DNA of 64,000 bases from Pseudothermotoga elfii DSM 9442 = NBRC 107921 (GTDB lineage Bacteria; Thermotogota; Thermotogae; Thermotogales; DSM-5069), in assembly GCF_000504085.1 (NCBI RefSeq), contig NC_022792.1, positions 1,702,001-1,766,000 of the forward strand. The letters are read 5' to 3'. Under the pieces are notes generated by a model. That model did not search any database, was not told the origin of the DNA, and was given only the letters and a program-made list of their open reading frames with translations. A program made the position numbers and the translations under genes. The first letter of the stretch is position 1; each line of letters starts with the position of its first letter. Below, piece after piece: positions 1 through 7,280 of the stretch.

Positions 1-57
1 ATCGTGGTAACGGTGATTTATTTTTCTGCCGCGCAGAAGAGAGTTCATTACCAATAG
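1..57 (+). CDS. ABC transporter permease, C-terminal end only (partial)
   Basis: Frame 1 is open from the window edge and ends IYFSAAQKRVHYQ then TAG at 55-57. A short hydrophobic stretch followed by a basic tail is the usual end of a MalF/UgpA-type inner-membrane permease. A MalG/UgpE-type permease starts 12 bases later, and such permeases are normally encoded in that order. The family call rests mostly on this context because only 18 residues are visible. Confidence 0.6.
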   Translation: MVVTVIYFSAAQKRVHYQ

Positions 58-69
58 AGGTGAAATGTG

Positions 70-909
70 ATGAGAAAATCAACCAGAAAAACTATAAAAG
101 TTGTGACAACTGAGATATTTCTGATAATAGCAAGCATTTTTATGTTTGCACCTGTTTTTCTGGCAATTGTTATGAGCATTCAACCACCAGAATTTGTCTT
201 TTCTTATCCTCCCAAATTTCTCCCACAAGGATTTTTCACCAAAAATTATCTCGATGCTTTCAAAATAGTTCCATTTGCAAGAATGATGCTGAATAGTGCA
301 ATAATAGCTGTTTTGATTACCTTTGGAAAATTGATCAGCGGTACACTTTCAGGTTATGCATACGCAAACTTTCAATTTAGGGGAAGCAGGATTTCTTTTT
401 ACATACTTTTTGCGACACTCTTTATACCTTCTGAAATAGTCTTGATAGTTCCCCTTTTTAAAATAGTCAGTAAATTCGGCTGGACAAACACATATATGGC
501 CATGACAATACCATTTATGGCAAGTGCAACGAACACTTTCCTGATGCAACAGCATTTCAAAACTATTCCGAGAGAATTTGAAGATGCAGCAAAAATTGAT
601 GGAGCAGGTTCAATGCAGTATTTTTTCAGGATCGTACTTCCTCTTTCAAGACCTATTATAGCTGGAGCAGCGATAATAAATTTCACATACGCATGGAATA
701 TGTACCTTTGGCCATTGATAGTGGCGATGGAAGATAAAATGAAAACAGTTCAAGTTGCCATAAACATGATCATAAACGCGGAATCTTCCAACAACTGGGG
801 AATAATAATGGCCGGGACAGTGATTGCTCTGGCACCGACACTTTTGCTGTTTTTCACACTTCAGGATTTGTTTGTAAAATCACTTGTAAGTACCGGAATA
901 AAGGGATGA
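70..909 (+). CDS. Carbohydrate ABC transporter permease, MalG/UgpE type
   Basis: An inner-membrane permease of 279 residues, the usual size for the family, with about six hydrophobic segments. The EAA loop that contacts the ATPase is clear in the middle of the protein (EFEDAAKIDGAGSMQYF followed by PLSRP). The first membrane segment lies near residues 15-40. The Shine-Dalgarno-like GAGGTGA at 58-63 favours ATG 70 over an in-frame GTG at 67. It lies just after the partial permease and would pair with it to import a sugar or glycerol phosphate; the substrate cannot be told. No ATPase or binding protein is adjacent inside the window. A sugar-type binding protein lies far away at 59173. The gene ends one base before a convergent gene, with no terminator visible. 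Confidence 0.9.
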   Translation: MRKSTRKTIKVVTTEIFLIIASIFMFAPVFLAIVMSIQPPEFVFSYPPKFLPQGFFTKNYLDAFKIVPFARMMLNSAIIAVLITFGKLISGTLSGYAYANFQFRGSRISFYILFATLFIPSEIVLIVPLFKIVSKFGWTNTYMAMTIPFMASATNTFLMQQHFKTIPREFEDAAKIDGAGSMQYFFRIVLPLSRPIIAGAAIINFTYAWNMYLWPLIVAMEDKMKTVQVAINMIINAESSNNWGIIMAGTVIALAPTLLLFFTLQDLFVKSLVSTGIKG

Positions 910-910
910 A

Positions 911-1648
911 TCATTTGAACCTGTACCAGAGAATACCTATTATTTCATGAATTGCCCACAGGTTTGCTGTTAAAGCATCTCTATTTGGTAAATAATCAGA
1001 CCAACCGAGCTTGGAGTGATTGTAAAGATAGCCTGTTGGGCATGGATGAACTGTGAATCTGGCCTTAGAAAATGAATAAATGGCACGCTTCATGTGAATT
1101 GCTGATGTTACGACAACCACGTTTTGAAAACCTTTCTCTCTGCAGATTTGCGATGTAAAAATCGCATTTTCAAAGGTTGTTTTTGCATCTGGCTCGATTA
1201 TTATCGCCTCTGCCGGAAAACCTAACGATATGGCTAAATCTCTCATGACTACTGCCTCTGGAGGTTGATTCAGCAATGGTAACATTCCTCCAGATATTAT
1301 CAGAAAAGAATCAAAGTCCTTTGCTATCCGGACGCCTTCGAGCAATCTTACTATAGAACTTTGTGATGGCTGATAACCATTAGGAGTCTTAACAATACCT
1401 CCACCAAGAACAACAACAGCATCAATCTTTTTCGGGATAGAAATTTCATAAGATCTTTCAAGAGGTAAAACAAGTGTTAGAGCACCAAGACCACTGGAAA
1501 AAAAGTAGAAACAAAGCGCAAGAAAAATCATAAAAATCGCCGTGTTTCTACTTTTTTTAAACTGCAAAATGCCTATTAATAGAAACAATGTCACGAAAAA
1601 ACCTGGAGGAAGAAGAAAAGCTTCAACAACCTTTTGAAATACAATCAT
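911..1648 (-). CDS. YdcF/SanA-like DUF218 membrane protein
   Basis: Two N-terminal membrane segments (about residues 10-30 and 37-58) precede a DUF218 domain. The domain has the glycine-rich VVVLGGGIV strand near residue 80, EPDAKTTFENA near 155 and VVTSAIHMKRA near 185. Relatives include SanA and ElyC, envelope proteins linked to vancomycin sensitivity and peptidoglycan lipid-carrier metabolism, but the biochemical activity of the family is poorly defined. The ATG at 1648 has GGAGG six bases upstream; an in-frame TTG at 1660 is the alternative. The start lies inside the end of the M20 amidohydrolase gene (26-base overlap), so the two are translationally linked. Confidence 0.8.
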   Translation of the reverse strand: MIVFQKVVEAFLLPPGFFVTLFLLIGILQFKKSRNTAIFMIFLALCFYFFSSGLGALTLVLPLERSYEISIPKKIDAVVVLGGGIVKTPNGYQPSQSSIVRLLEGVRIAKDFDSFLIISGGMLPLLNQPPEAVVMRDLAISLGFPAEAIIIEPDAKTTFENAIFTSQICREKGFQNVVVVTSAIHMKRAIYSFSKARFTVHPCPTGYLYNHSKLGWSDYLPNRDALTANLWAIHEIIGILWYRFK

Positions 1649-2825
1649 TTTTTCCTCCAAGCATACTCAAAACTAAACTTACATGCATCTGTGTACCAAC
1701 AAGCAAGGAATCTTCATCAATATCAAAGTACGGTGAATGGTGAGATCTTTCCAGACCTTTTTGCGAGTTTGACGCACCTATGAAATAAAAAACACCCGGT
1801 ACTTCTTTCAAAAAGAACGACATATCTTCTCCACCCATAGTTGGAGGTACCTCAACGACATTTTCTTTGCCAAAAATACCTTCAGCAATTTTTCGAACAT
1901 AATCTGTTAATTTTTCATCGTTCACGAGAACAGCTGTGCCATCTTTATGGTCTATTTCAAAATCTAACTCGTGAGCCATACACACACCCTGTGTAATTCT
2001 TTTTATACTTTCTTTTACCAAATTTCGACTATTCTCGCTCAACGTTCTAACAGTTCCCTGCAAAATGGCCGTTTCAGGTATGATATTGAATGCACTTCCT
2101 GCTTGAACCTTTCCAACTGTGACAACAACACTCTCAAACGGATCTATTTTTCTACTAACAATGGTCTGAAGAGCCATTACAAGCTCGGCAGCCGCAATTA
2201 CTGGGTCTTTGCAGTAATGTGGTTGAGCACCATGACCGCCCTTACCTTTGAGAATAATCTGAAATTCATCTGCGGCGGCCATGAGTGCACCACTTCTGAT
2301 ACCAATCTTTCCACAATCAAGCTGTGACCAGAGATGCACACCAAAAGCATAATCGACATCTGGATTTTTCAAAACACCTTCCTCTATCATTGGTAAAGCC
2401 CCACCTGGCGGGAATTTTTCTTCTGAAGGCTGAAAAACGAATTTCACATTTCCGCTGAGTTCAGATTGATGGGCTTTCAATATTTTTGCCGCAACAAGTA
2501 ACATGGCTGTATGGCCATCGTGCCCGCAAGCATGCATTACACCATCGATCTTTGATTTATAAGGAACATTATTCAGCTCTTGTAATGTGAGTGCATCCAT
2601 ATCTGCCCTCAAAATAATTGTTTTACCAGGTTTTGCACCTTTGAGCAATGCAACAACGCCTGTTTGAGCCACATTTCTTTTAACTTCTAATCCTACTGAT
2701 TCAAGATACTCTGCTACCTTTTGCGAAGTTCGGTGCAATTCAAAACCAACCTCAGGGTACATGTGAAAATCTCTCCTCAGTTGAATCAACTCGTCTTTAT
2801 AAGATAAAACTTCCTGGCTTATCAC
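1623..2825 (-). CDS. M20D family amidohydrolase (N-acyl amino acid hydrolase-like)
   Basis: A 400-residue dinuclear metallo-amidohydrolase of the hippurate / indole-acetyl-amino-acid / N-acetyldiaminopimelate deacetylase group. Metal-site motifs are ADMDAL (about residue 74), MHACGHDGHTAM (about 97-108), PSEEKFPPGG (about 132) and GGEDMSFF near the C-terminus. The dimerisation domain carries KGGHGAQPH. It should release an acyl or acetyl group from an amino acid or peptide in the cytoplasm, but the substrate is not resolved by sequence. Start GTG 2825 has GGGGGTGA upstream. The gene ends within the DUF218 gene and follows the ThiS-like gene by 15 bases. Confidence 0.88.
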   Translation of the reverse strand: MISQEVLSYKDELIQLRRDFHMYPEVGFELHRTSQKVAEYLESVGLEVKRNVAQTGVVALLKGAKPGKTIILRADMDALTLQELNNVPYKSKIDGVMHACGHDGHTAMLLVAAKILKAHQSELSGNVKFVFQPSEEKFPPGGALPMIEEGVLKNPDVDYAFGVHLWSQLDCGKIGIRSGALMAAADEFQIILKGKGGHGAQPHYCKDPVIAAAELVMALQTIVSRKIDPFESVVVTVGKVQAGSAFNIIPETAILQGTVRTLSENSRNLVKESIKRITQGVCMAHELDFEIDHKDGTAVLVNDEKLTDYVRKIAEGIFGKENVVEVPPTMGGEDMSFFLKEVPGVFYFIGASNSQKGLERSHHSPYFDIDEDSLLVGTQMHVSLVLSMLGGKNDCISKGC

Positions 2826-2840
2826 ACATTCACCCCCTGA

Positions 2841-3041
2841 TTAACCTGCTGATGTAACTCGGTGTATTTCCACATTTGAATCTATTTTTACCATTCTATC
2901 TTCTGTATATATTTCGCCGTTTACAAGAACAACGTGCTCTTCGCTGTTTAAACCCAATTTTTTTAGAATATCTATTACCTTTATAGACCCTTCAAATTTG
3001 TATGTTCTTCCCTGATAATTAACTGTTATTCTATTATCCAC
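2841..3041 (-). CDS. ThiS/MoaD-like ubiquitin-fold sulfur-carrier protein
   Basis: This 66-residue protein has the beta-grasp pattern of ThiS/MoaD/TtuB proteins: ITVNYQGRTYKFEG, a helix (VIDILKKLGL), VVLVNGEIY, then a strand running to the end (NVEIHRVTSAG). Such proteins carry sulfur as a C-terminal thiocarboxylate for thiamine, molybdopterin or 2-thiouridine synthesis. The usual Gly-Gly end is here Ala-Gly; the codons GCA GGT then TAA are clear. No ThiF/MoeB-type activating enzyme is in the window. Start GTG 3041 overlaps the end of pduL by 16 bases. A sulfur carrier for tRNA thiolation is the most plausible role, but this is inferred. Confidence 0.72.
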   Translation of the reverse strand: MDNRITVNYQGRTYKFEGSIKVIDILKKLGLNSEEHVVLVNGEIYTEDRMVKIDSNVEIHRVTSAG

Positions 3042-3610
3042 ACCAGATCACCGTTTTTTAACAAAGCGGCATTCGCTTCATCTGTATCGACGTGGAACTC
3101 AAGAGCGAATTTTTCACTGACTCTAACCAGGACATCATCGAATATGAGTCTGCGTCCCTCTTTTTCACAGACCACTTTTACAATATCTTTATCTTTAACT
3201 CCATAGTGTTGAGCATCTTTTGGATGCATGTGAATGTGCCTCTTGGCTAAAATTACTCCTTTGTCTTTTATAACCGTTCCCTTGGGACCTACTATGACTA
3301 TACCCGGCGTGTTTTCTATATCCCCTGAATCTCTCACAGGAGGATTCAGCCCAAGCTTGAAAGCATCTGTTCTTGAAATTTCTATCTGTGTGTTGTTTCT
3401 TGCTGGTCCGAGTACTCTTACTTGTTCGATAGCGCCTTTGGGACCTACTATTATTACCTTCTCATCTGCCGCATATTGTCCAGGTTGCCCCAGATCTTTC
3501 ACAGGTTTCAATTCATAGCCTTTTCCAAAAAGTATTTCTATATCTTCCTTAGAAAGATGAACATGCCTGTTGCTGACGCCAACAACAATACCAGGTTGTT
3601 TTTTATCCAC
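3026..3610 (-). CDS. pduL: Phosphate propanoyl/acetyltransferase PduL (PTAC)
   Basis: A 194-residue PduL-type phosphotransacylase, which exchanges CoA and phosphate on acyl groups (acetyl-CoA to acetyl phosphate). The two zinc-binding histidine motifs are visible as SNRHVHLS (H16, H18) and KRHIHMHP (H125, H127, H129). The phosphate-contacting region contains R71 in LGPARNNTQIEIS. It lacks the N-terminal encapsulation extension of microcompartment versions, and no shell-protein gene is nearby, so it is probably a free cytoplasmic enzyme for acetate formation, as known for PduL homologues in acetogens. Start GTG 3610 has AGGAGGT seven bases upstream and overlaps the end of yqeH by 8 bases. Confidence 0.9.
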   Translation of the reverse strand: MDKKQPGIVVGVSNRHVHLSKEDIEILFGKGYELKPVKDLGQPGQYAADEKVIIVGPKGAIEQVRVLGPARNNTQIEISRTDAFKLGLNPPVRDSGDIENTPGIVIVGPKGTVIKDKGVILAKRHIHMHPKDAQHYGVKDKDIVKVVCEKEGRRLIFDDVLVRVSEKFALEFHVDTDEANAALLKNGDLVWIIE

Positions 3611-4706
3611 CTCTCATACCTCCTCTGTAAGGATTAACAAGTGCTTTTCTTTTTTTAACAATTACATCGTTGATAGTTTTAACTTTTGCCTTAAATGGGC
3701 CTCTTCTTACACTTAACCATCCAAGACCAGCTATAGCAAGCTCTTCTCCTGTATTTAACTCAAATTCCTCTTCTTTCCAATTTAATGAATCCATTGAAAG
3801 CTCTTTTGGTTTAAAAGGCGGCACAAGCAATCTGCCATATTGCTTAACGTGCAGATTATCTGCTTTCGAAGTACCGGTAACATGAAATTTTACAGACTCA
3901 CTTGCAAATATTTGAAAAATTGGTGGCAGCTCTGTATCAAAAGAGAAATCTAACCTGCACAGACCTCCAATAAATATTGTTTGACCTTTTTGAGGCTTAA
4001 AAGTCATTCTACTCAGGGATTTCTGAGAAATCTTTTTCTGAGATCCAGGTTCCAGAAAATCTATTATCCTGCGATTTGAAAATATCCCTGGTGTGTCAAA
4101 GATATCCGTATTTTTCACAGTTGCTTTTATCAAATCAAGTGTGGTACCCGGAAAAGGTGTAACATTAACATCGACACCGGTTAATTTCTGAAAAATAGAA
4201 GATTTTCCAACATTAGTCATACCAATGAAAATCACATTTTCATAAAGCGAGAGTGCCCTTAGAAGAGATCTCGTTCCATAATTTTTCGCTGCGCTCGTCA
4301 GATATACGTCCCTGAACCTTTGCCCTTTCAGCCTTTCTTCAACCCAGGATTTGATCTCACGAATCGTGACAGCTTTTGGAAGAAGATCTATCTTGTTCAC
4401 AACAATTATTTTATTCAGATCTTTCAAAATTTCTGCAAGCAATGGATCATAACTTCCTTCAAAATCGCTTATATCCAAGACCCAGACAACAACTTCAAAT
4501 TTTCGAACAAGCTTTGACAACTTTTTGACAAAATCATTTGTAATCTTTACTGATTCAAGCTTTCCATAATGCCTCATTCTGAAGCATCTCTGGCAAAGAA
4601 TATCTTTCCCCTCTGCTCTTCTTTTCTGAAAAACTTCTAAGGGTACATAGCCAGGTTTTCTTTGATTTTCATGCTGTATCTGAGCTCCACATCCTCTACA
4701 TTTCAT
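3603..4706 (-). CDS. yqeH: Circularly permuted ribosome-biogenesis GTPase YqeH
   Basis: A 367-residue GTPase whose motifs appear in permuted order: G4 NKID (104-107), G5 TSAA (137-140), G1 GMTNVGKS (162-169), G2 within PGTT, then G3 DTPG (204-207). The N-terminal zinc finger has C3, C6, C38 and C41. This is the YqeH architecture, a 30S-subunit assembly factor in Bacillus. The start is fixed by the zinc finger and by the absence of an in-frame alternative, but the Shine-Dalgarno sequence lies about 28 bases upstream across a hairpin (see the separate entry at 4715). It lies 49 bases downstream of yqeG, the same pairing as in Firmicutes. Confidence 0.92.
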   Translation of the reverse strand: MKCRGCGAQIQHENQRKPGYVPLEVFQKRRAEGKDILCQRCFRMRHYGKLESVKITNDFVKKLSKLVRKFEVVVWVLDISDFEGSYDPLLAEILKDLNKIIVVNKIDLLPKAVTIREIKSWVEERLKGQRFRDVYLTSAAKNYGTRSLLRALSLYENVIFIGMTNVGKSSIFQKLTGVDVNVTPFPGTTLDLIKATVKNTDIFDTPGIFSNRRIIDFLEPGSQKKISQKSLSRMTFKPQKGQTIFIGGLCRLDFSFDTELPPIFQIFASESVKFHVTGTSKADNLHVKQYGRLLVPPFKPKELSMDSLNWKEEEFELNTGEELAIAGLGWLSVRRGPFKAKVKTINDVIVKKRKALVNPYRGGMRGG

Positions 4707-4714
4707 ACAAAATT

Positions 4715-4740
4715 CAGTGCTCGCTGCACTGTTTCCTCCT
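4715..4740 (-). promoter_or_regulatory. yqeH Shine-Dalgarno plus hairpin between it and the AUG
   Basis: Reading the minus strand, AGGAGG (4740-4735) is followed by AAA and then a perfect six-base-pair hairpin CAGTGC-AGCGA-GCACTG (4731-4715). Eight more bases lead to the yqeH ATG at 4706. The linear SD-to-AUG distance is 28 bases. If the 17-base hairpin is looped out, it becomes 11. No nearer SD is visible. This could be a structure-dependent start, possibly temperature- or protein-regulated; the function is inferred. Confidence 0.5.
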
Positions 4741-4755
4741 TTTTGAATCTCTAAC

Positions 4756-5241
4756 TCACTTGCGAATTATTTTCAGCACAATCCGCTCGAAAAATCTCAG
4801 TATTCTGGTGAAAAAAAACTCATGTCTGCTTAAAGGTTCTACTTTTACTGTATACACACCAAGTAAATTTCCCGCCAGAATATCTGTGAAAATCTGGTCA
4901 CCTATCATTACAACACGATTAACTGGTATCTGATTGTCTAAAAGAAATTTCTTTATTTTAAAAGTTAATGGTTTTCTGCTTCTCCATATGATATGGGCAC
5001 CATCGAGAGAAATCTTCCTCGGTCTTCCGTTTGAAGCTATCAGAATCTTTCCTCTCTTACTGTTTATTTCATCTATAACATATCGAAACCTCTCTTCTAT
5101 TTTTGAAGACCTCCATAAACCAAGCGTGTTGTCAAAATCGAAAATAAACACATCTTTGCCATTGAGAATAAACTTTCCTATATCTATCTTATCAACACTT
5201 TCCAGAAATTCATCGGGTTTCAGTAATTTAAATACGCCCAT
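4756..5241 (-). CDS. yqeG: YqeG family HAD phosphatase (class IIIA)
   Basis: A 161-residue HAD-superfamily protein. Motif I is DVFIFDFDNTLGLW (nucleophile DFDNT), motif II is IASNGRPRK, and motif III/IV is VMIGDQIFTDILAGN. It matches the YqeG/PGP1-like group; a plastid relative is a phosphatidylglycerophosphate phosphatase, but for bacterial YqeG the substrate is not settled. It precedes yqeH, as in many Gram-positive genomes, and its start overlaps the end of the DUF4911 gene by 14 bases, indicating one operon. Confidence 0.85.
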   Translation of the reverse strand: MGVFKLLKPDEFLESVDKIDIGKFILNGKDVFIFDFDNTLGLWRSSKIEERFRYVIDEINSKRGKILIASNGRPRKISLDGAHIIWRSRKPLTFKIKKFLLDNQIPVNRVVMIGDQIFTDILAGNLLGVYTVKVEPLSRHEFFFTRILRFFERIVLKIIRK

Positions 5242-5455
5242 CGTTTTCTCTACACTCCACTACCTCGAAATCTACATGCTTTCTTACCGTTTCGAGAAAC
5301 TCAAGAAGTTCCTGAAGCATATCAGCAGGAACAAGTATTCTCAAAAGCCCATTTTCATATTTTCTCATATTCACAAAATTGTCTTCTACTTCGAGAATAT
5401 AACCAAGTTTATGAACATCTTCGCTTTTTATTCTCAGGTAAACATCATATTCCAT
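5228..5455 (-). CDS. DUF4911 family small protein
   Basis: A 75-residue protein with alternating beta strands and one amphipathic helix (YDVYLRIKSEDVHKLGYILE, then LRILVPADMLQELLEFL). It resembles the DUF4911 family found in Thermotogota and Firmicutes, where the function is unknown. ATG 5455 has AGGAGGT well placed upstream. It heads the yqeG-yqeH-pduL operon, and its promoter must lie in the 74-base divergent gap shared with rplI. The conserved link to yqeG/yqeH suggests a translation or ribosome role, but nothing in the protein shows it. Confidence 0.6.
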   Translation of the reverse strand: MEYDVYLRIKSEDVHKLGYILEVEDNFVNMRKYENGLLRILVPADMLQELLEFLETVRKHVDFEVVECRENDGRI

Positions 5456-5475
5456 ATGCTGACCTCCTTACCAAA

Positions 5476-5502
5476 TTGATCTTTTTGATTATAAGATATA
5501 AT
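5476..5502 (+). promoter_or_regulatory. Probable rplI promoter
   Basis: TTGATC (5476-5481) and TATAAT (5497-5502) are 15 bases apart, slightly short but with a perfect -10 box. They lie about 28 bases before the rplI start, in the divergent gap. Confidence 0.4.
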
Positions 5503-5529
5503 CATAAAGAAATGAAAGGGGGTATTGTT

Positions 5530-5985
5530 TTGAAAGTAGTACTTCTAAAAGATATACCTGGTATTGGAAAAACTGGTGATATGAAAGAGGTTAAAGATGG
5601 CTATGCAAGAAATTTTTTAATACCTCGTGGATTGGCAAAAATGGCAACCGAAGGAGAAATTAAAAGGATCAGGAACGAAAAAATTCTAAAGGAACACAAA
5701 GAAGATCTGACAAAAAAGAAAAGCGAGGAGATATTGAAAACCCTTCAAAAACAGATTCACAAAGTTCCGGCAAAAGTTGGAGGTGGCGGAAAATTATTTG
5801 GTGCGTTGACTTCTACAAATTTATCAGAGATCCTTTCAAAAAACTCAGGTGTTGAAATTGACAAAAAGTGGATAAACATTGATAAGCCACTCAAAGAAAC
5901 GGGGCTTTACGATATCGAGATGAGGCTTCCTGGCGGAGTCAGAGGAACTATAAAAGTTGAAATCGTCGGAGAGGAGAAAGGGTGA
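5530..5985 (+). CDS. rplI: 50S ribosomal protein L9
   Basis: A 151-residue protein, close to the family's usual length. The N-terminal rRNA-binding domain begins KVVLLKDIPGIGKTGDMKEV and continues with the conserved GYARNFLIPRGLA. A long connecting helix (about residues 45-80, rich in Lys and Glu) leads to the C-terminal domain. The start is TTG 5530, with AAGGGGG seven bases upstream; longer in-frame starts would add residues unlike L9. It is followed five bases later by the tRNase Z gene. Confidence 0.97.
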   Translation: MKVVLLKDIPGIGKTGDMKEVKDGYARNFLIPRGLAKMATEGEIKRIRNEKILKEHKEDLTKKKSEEILKTLQKQIHKVPAKVGGGGKLFGALTSTNLSEILSKNSGVEIDKKWINIDKPLKETGLYDIEMRLPGGVRGTIKVEIVGEEKG

Positions 5986-5990
5986 GTTAG

Positions 5991-6830
5991 CTGATACTTC
6001 AGATATATTCCAAGGCTCTTTATTCTACATGGGTTTACTACGCACCAGAAAGAATTCTGTTTGATGCCGGTGAGGGAGTTTCTTTGACAATGTCCAACAA
6101 AATATATGCCATAAGATATATTTTTTTAACACATGGCCATATTGACCACATATCTGGATTGTGGACCATAGTGAACACAAGGAATAACTCTATGGGAGAT
6201 AGAGAAAAGCCATTGACTGTCTACTACCCTAAAGGAAATACAGCTATCGAAGATTGGATAAATTTCATCAAACAAGCCAACAATGACCTGCGGTTTGAAT
6301 TCAATCACATACCTGTTAGTGCAGGAGAAAAAGTGTTTCTTCGTCAGGCAGGAAACTTTGCAAGATATGTTGTGCCATTCAAAGTCAAGCACACTTCGCA
6401 GGATATGAGTCTGGGTTACAGTATAATAGAAACGCGCAGGAGATTAAAAGAAGAGTACCGCAACTTACCTGAAAAAGAGATATCGGAACTTTCAAAAAAG
6501 CTTGGTTCAAACAACATAACAGAGTTTTATGAGAAAAAAATCTTGACAATCTCTGGTGATACGTTCGGAATAGACCCCGAAAATGCAAGAGATAGTGAAA
6601 TTCTTTTACACGAATGTACATTTCTTAGAAGCAGTGACAGGAAGATGAATGCTCATGCTTCCCTGGAAGAGGTTCTCGACATTGCGAAATCAGCGGAAGT
6701 CAAGAAGTTGATCCTTTACCACATATCTTCAAGATACAGCGGCAAAATAGATAGATATCTCAAAAATATTAAAGAAGCAAATAATTTTGATATACATTAC
6801 GTTGATCCAGAAGTTGTTTTCACCATATAA
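5991..6830 (+). CDS. rnz: tRNase Z (ribonuclease Z), Thermotoga type
   Basis: A metallo-beta-lactamase-fold nuclease that matures tRNA 3' ends. Visible are FDAGEGVS (24-31), THGHIDHISG with H48, H50, D52 and H53, SGDTFGID, HECTF and the terminal LYHISSRYS. As I recall it, the T. maritima enzyme, which cleaves after an encoded CCA, shares the same opening (SKALxSTWxYY) and the GDREKPL insert. An ATG-, GTG- or TTG-limited start (TTG 6084) would delete the conserved first 31 residues. The frame is open back to a TAG at 5988-5990, leaving CTG 5991 or ATA 5994 as the start. AAAGGGTG at 5977-5984 gives CTG 5991 a six-base spacing, so I chose it. Confidence 0.88.
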   Translation: MILQIYSKALYSTWVYYAPERILFDAGEGVSLTMSNKIYAIRYIFLTHGHIDHISGLWTIVNTRNNSMGDREKPLTVYYPKGNTAIEDWINFIKQANNDLRFEFNHIPVSAGEKVFLRQAGNFARYVVPFKVKHTSQDMSLGYSIIETRRRLKEEYRNLPEKEISELSKKLGSNNITEFYEKKILTISGDTFGIDPENARDSEILLHECTFLRSSDRKMNAHASLEEVLDIAKSAEVKKLILYHISSRYSGKIDRYLKNIKEANNFDIHYVDPEVVFTI

Positions 6831-6843
6831 GGGAGGTGAAACA

Positions 6844-7278
6844 GTGGAACCTTATCTCTTCTGGCTAATTCTGGGAGTAATTTTTGTGGTTGGTGAAATA
6901 TTCACTCCATCTTTTTTTCTTTTCTGGTTTGGGATAGGCGCTTTCGTTGCATCCGCCGTTAGTGTGAGTTTTGGTACACTGGCTCAGATTATGGTATTCA
7001 TCCTGGTATCTGGATTGCTTGTTATTCTCACAAGACCTCTGACAAAGAAATTAACAAAACAAGAACCTCGTAAGATACACATAGATGAGATAATAGGTCA
7101 GATAGCTACAGTAATTGAAACCATAGACAATAAGCAGGGAAAAGGTCTGGTTAAGATTAATGGGGACCTCTGGCGAGCATATTCAAAAGACGAGCAAGTA
7201 ATAAATGAGGGAGAAAAAGTAAAAATAATCAAAGTAGAAGGTTCGCATGTTATCGTTGAAAAGACAGGAGGTGAGTAA
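6844..7278 (+). CDS. NfeD-like membrane protein
   Basis: A 144-residue short-form NfeD protein. Three hydrophobic segments (about residues 4-25, 29-45 and 48-66) are followed by a soluble OB-fold domain containing [29 protein letters not shown] and [18 protein letters not shown]. NfeD proteins associate with SPFH/stomatin proteins, and one lies directly downstream with a two-base gap. GTG 6844 follows GGGAGGTGA. The pair probably forms a membrane microdomain or quality-control complex; this role comes from the family. Confidence 0.88.
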   Translation: MEPYLFWLILGVIFVVGEIFTPSFFLFWFGIGAFVASAVSVSFGTLAQIMVFILVSGLLVILTRPLTKKLTKQEPRKIHIDEIIGQIATVIETIDNKQGKGLVKINGDLWRAYSKDEQVINEGEKVKIIKVEGSHVIVEKTGGE

Positions 7279-7280
7279 CT

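Noticed and set aside
3026-3610. Bacterial microcompartment locus suggested by PduL
   Set aside because: No shell proteins, no encapsulation peptide and no other microcompartment enzyme are present.
4934-5479. A 181-residue plus-strand open frame opposite yqeG and DUF4911
   Set aside because: It is antisense to two well-supported genes, has a composition of repeated Phe/Ile/Ser and no recognisable domain.
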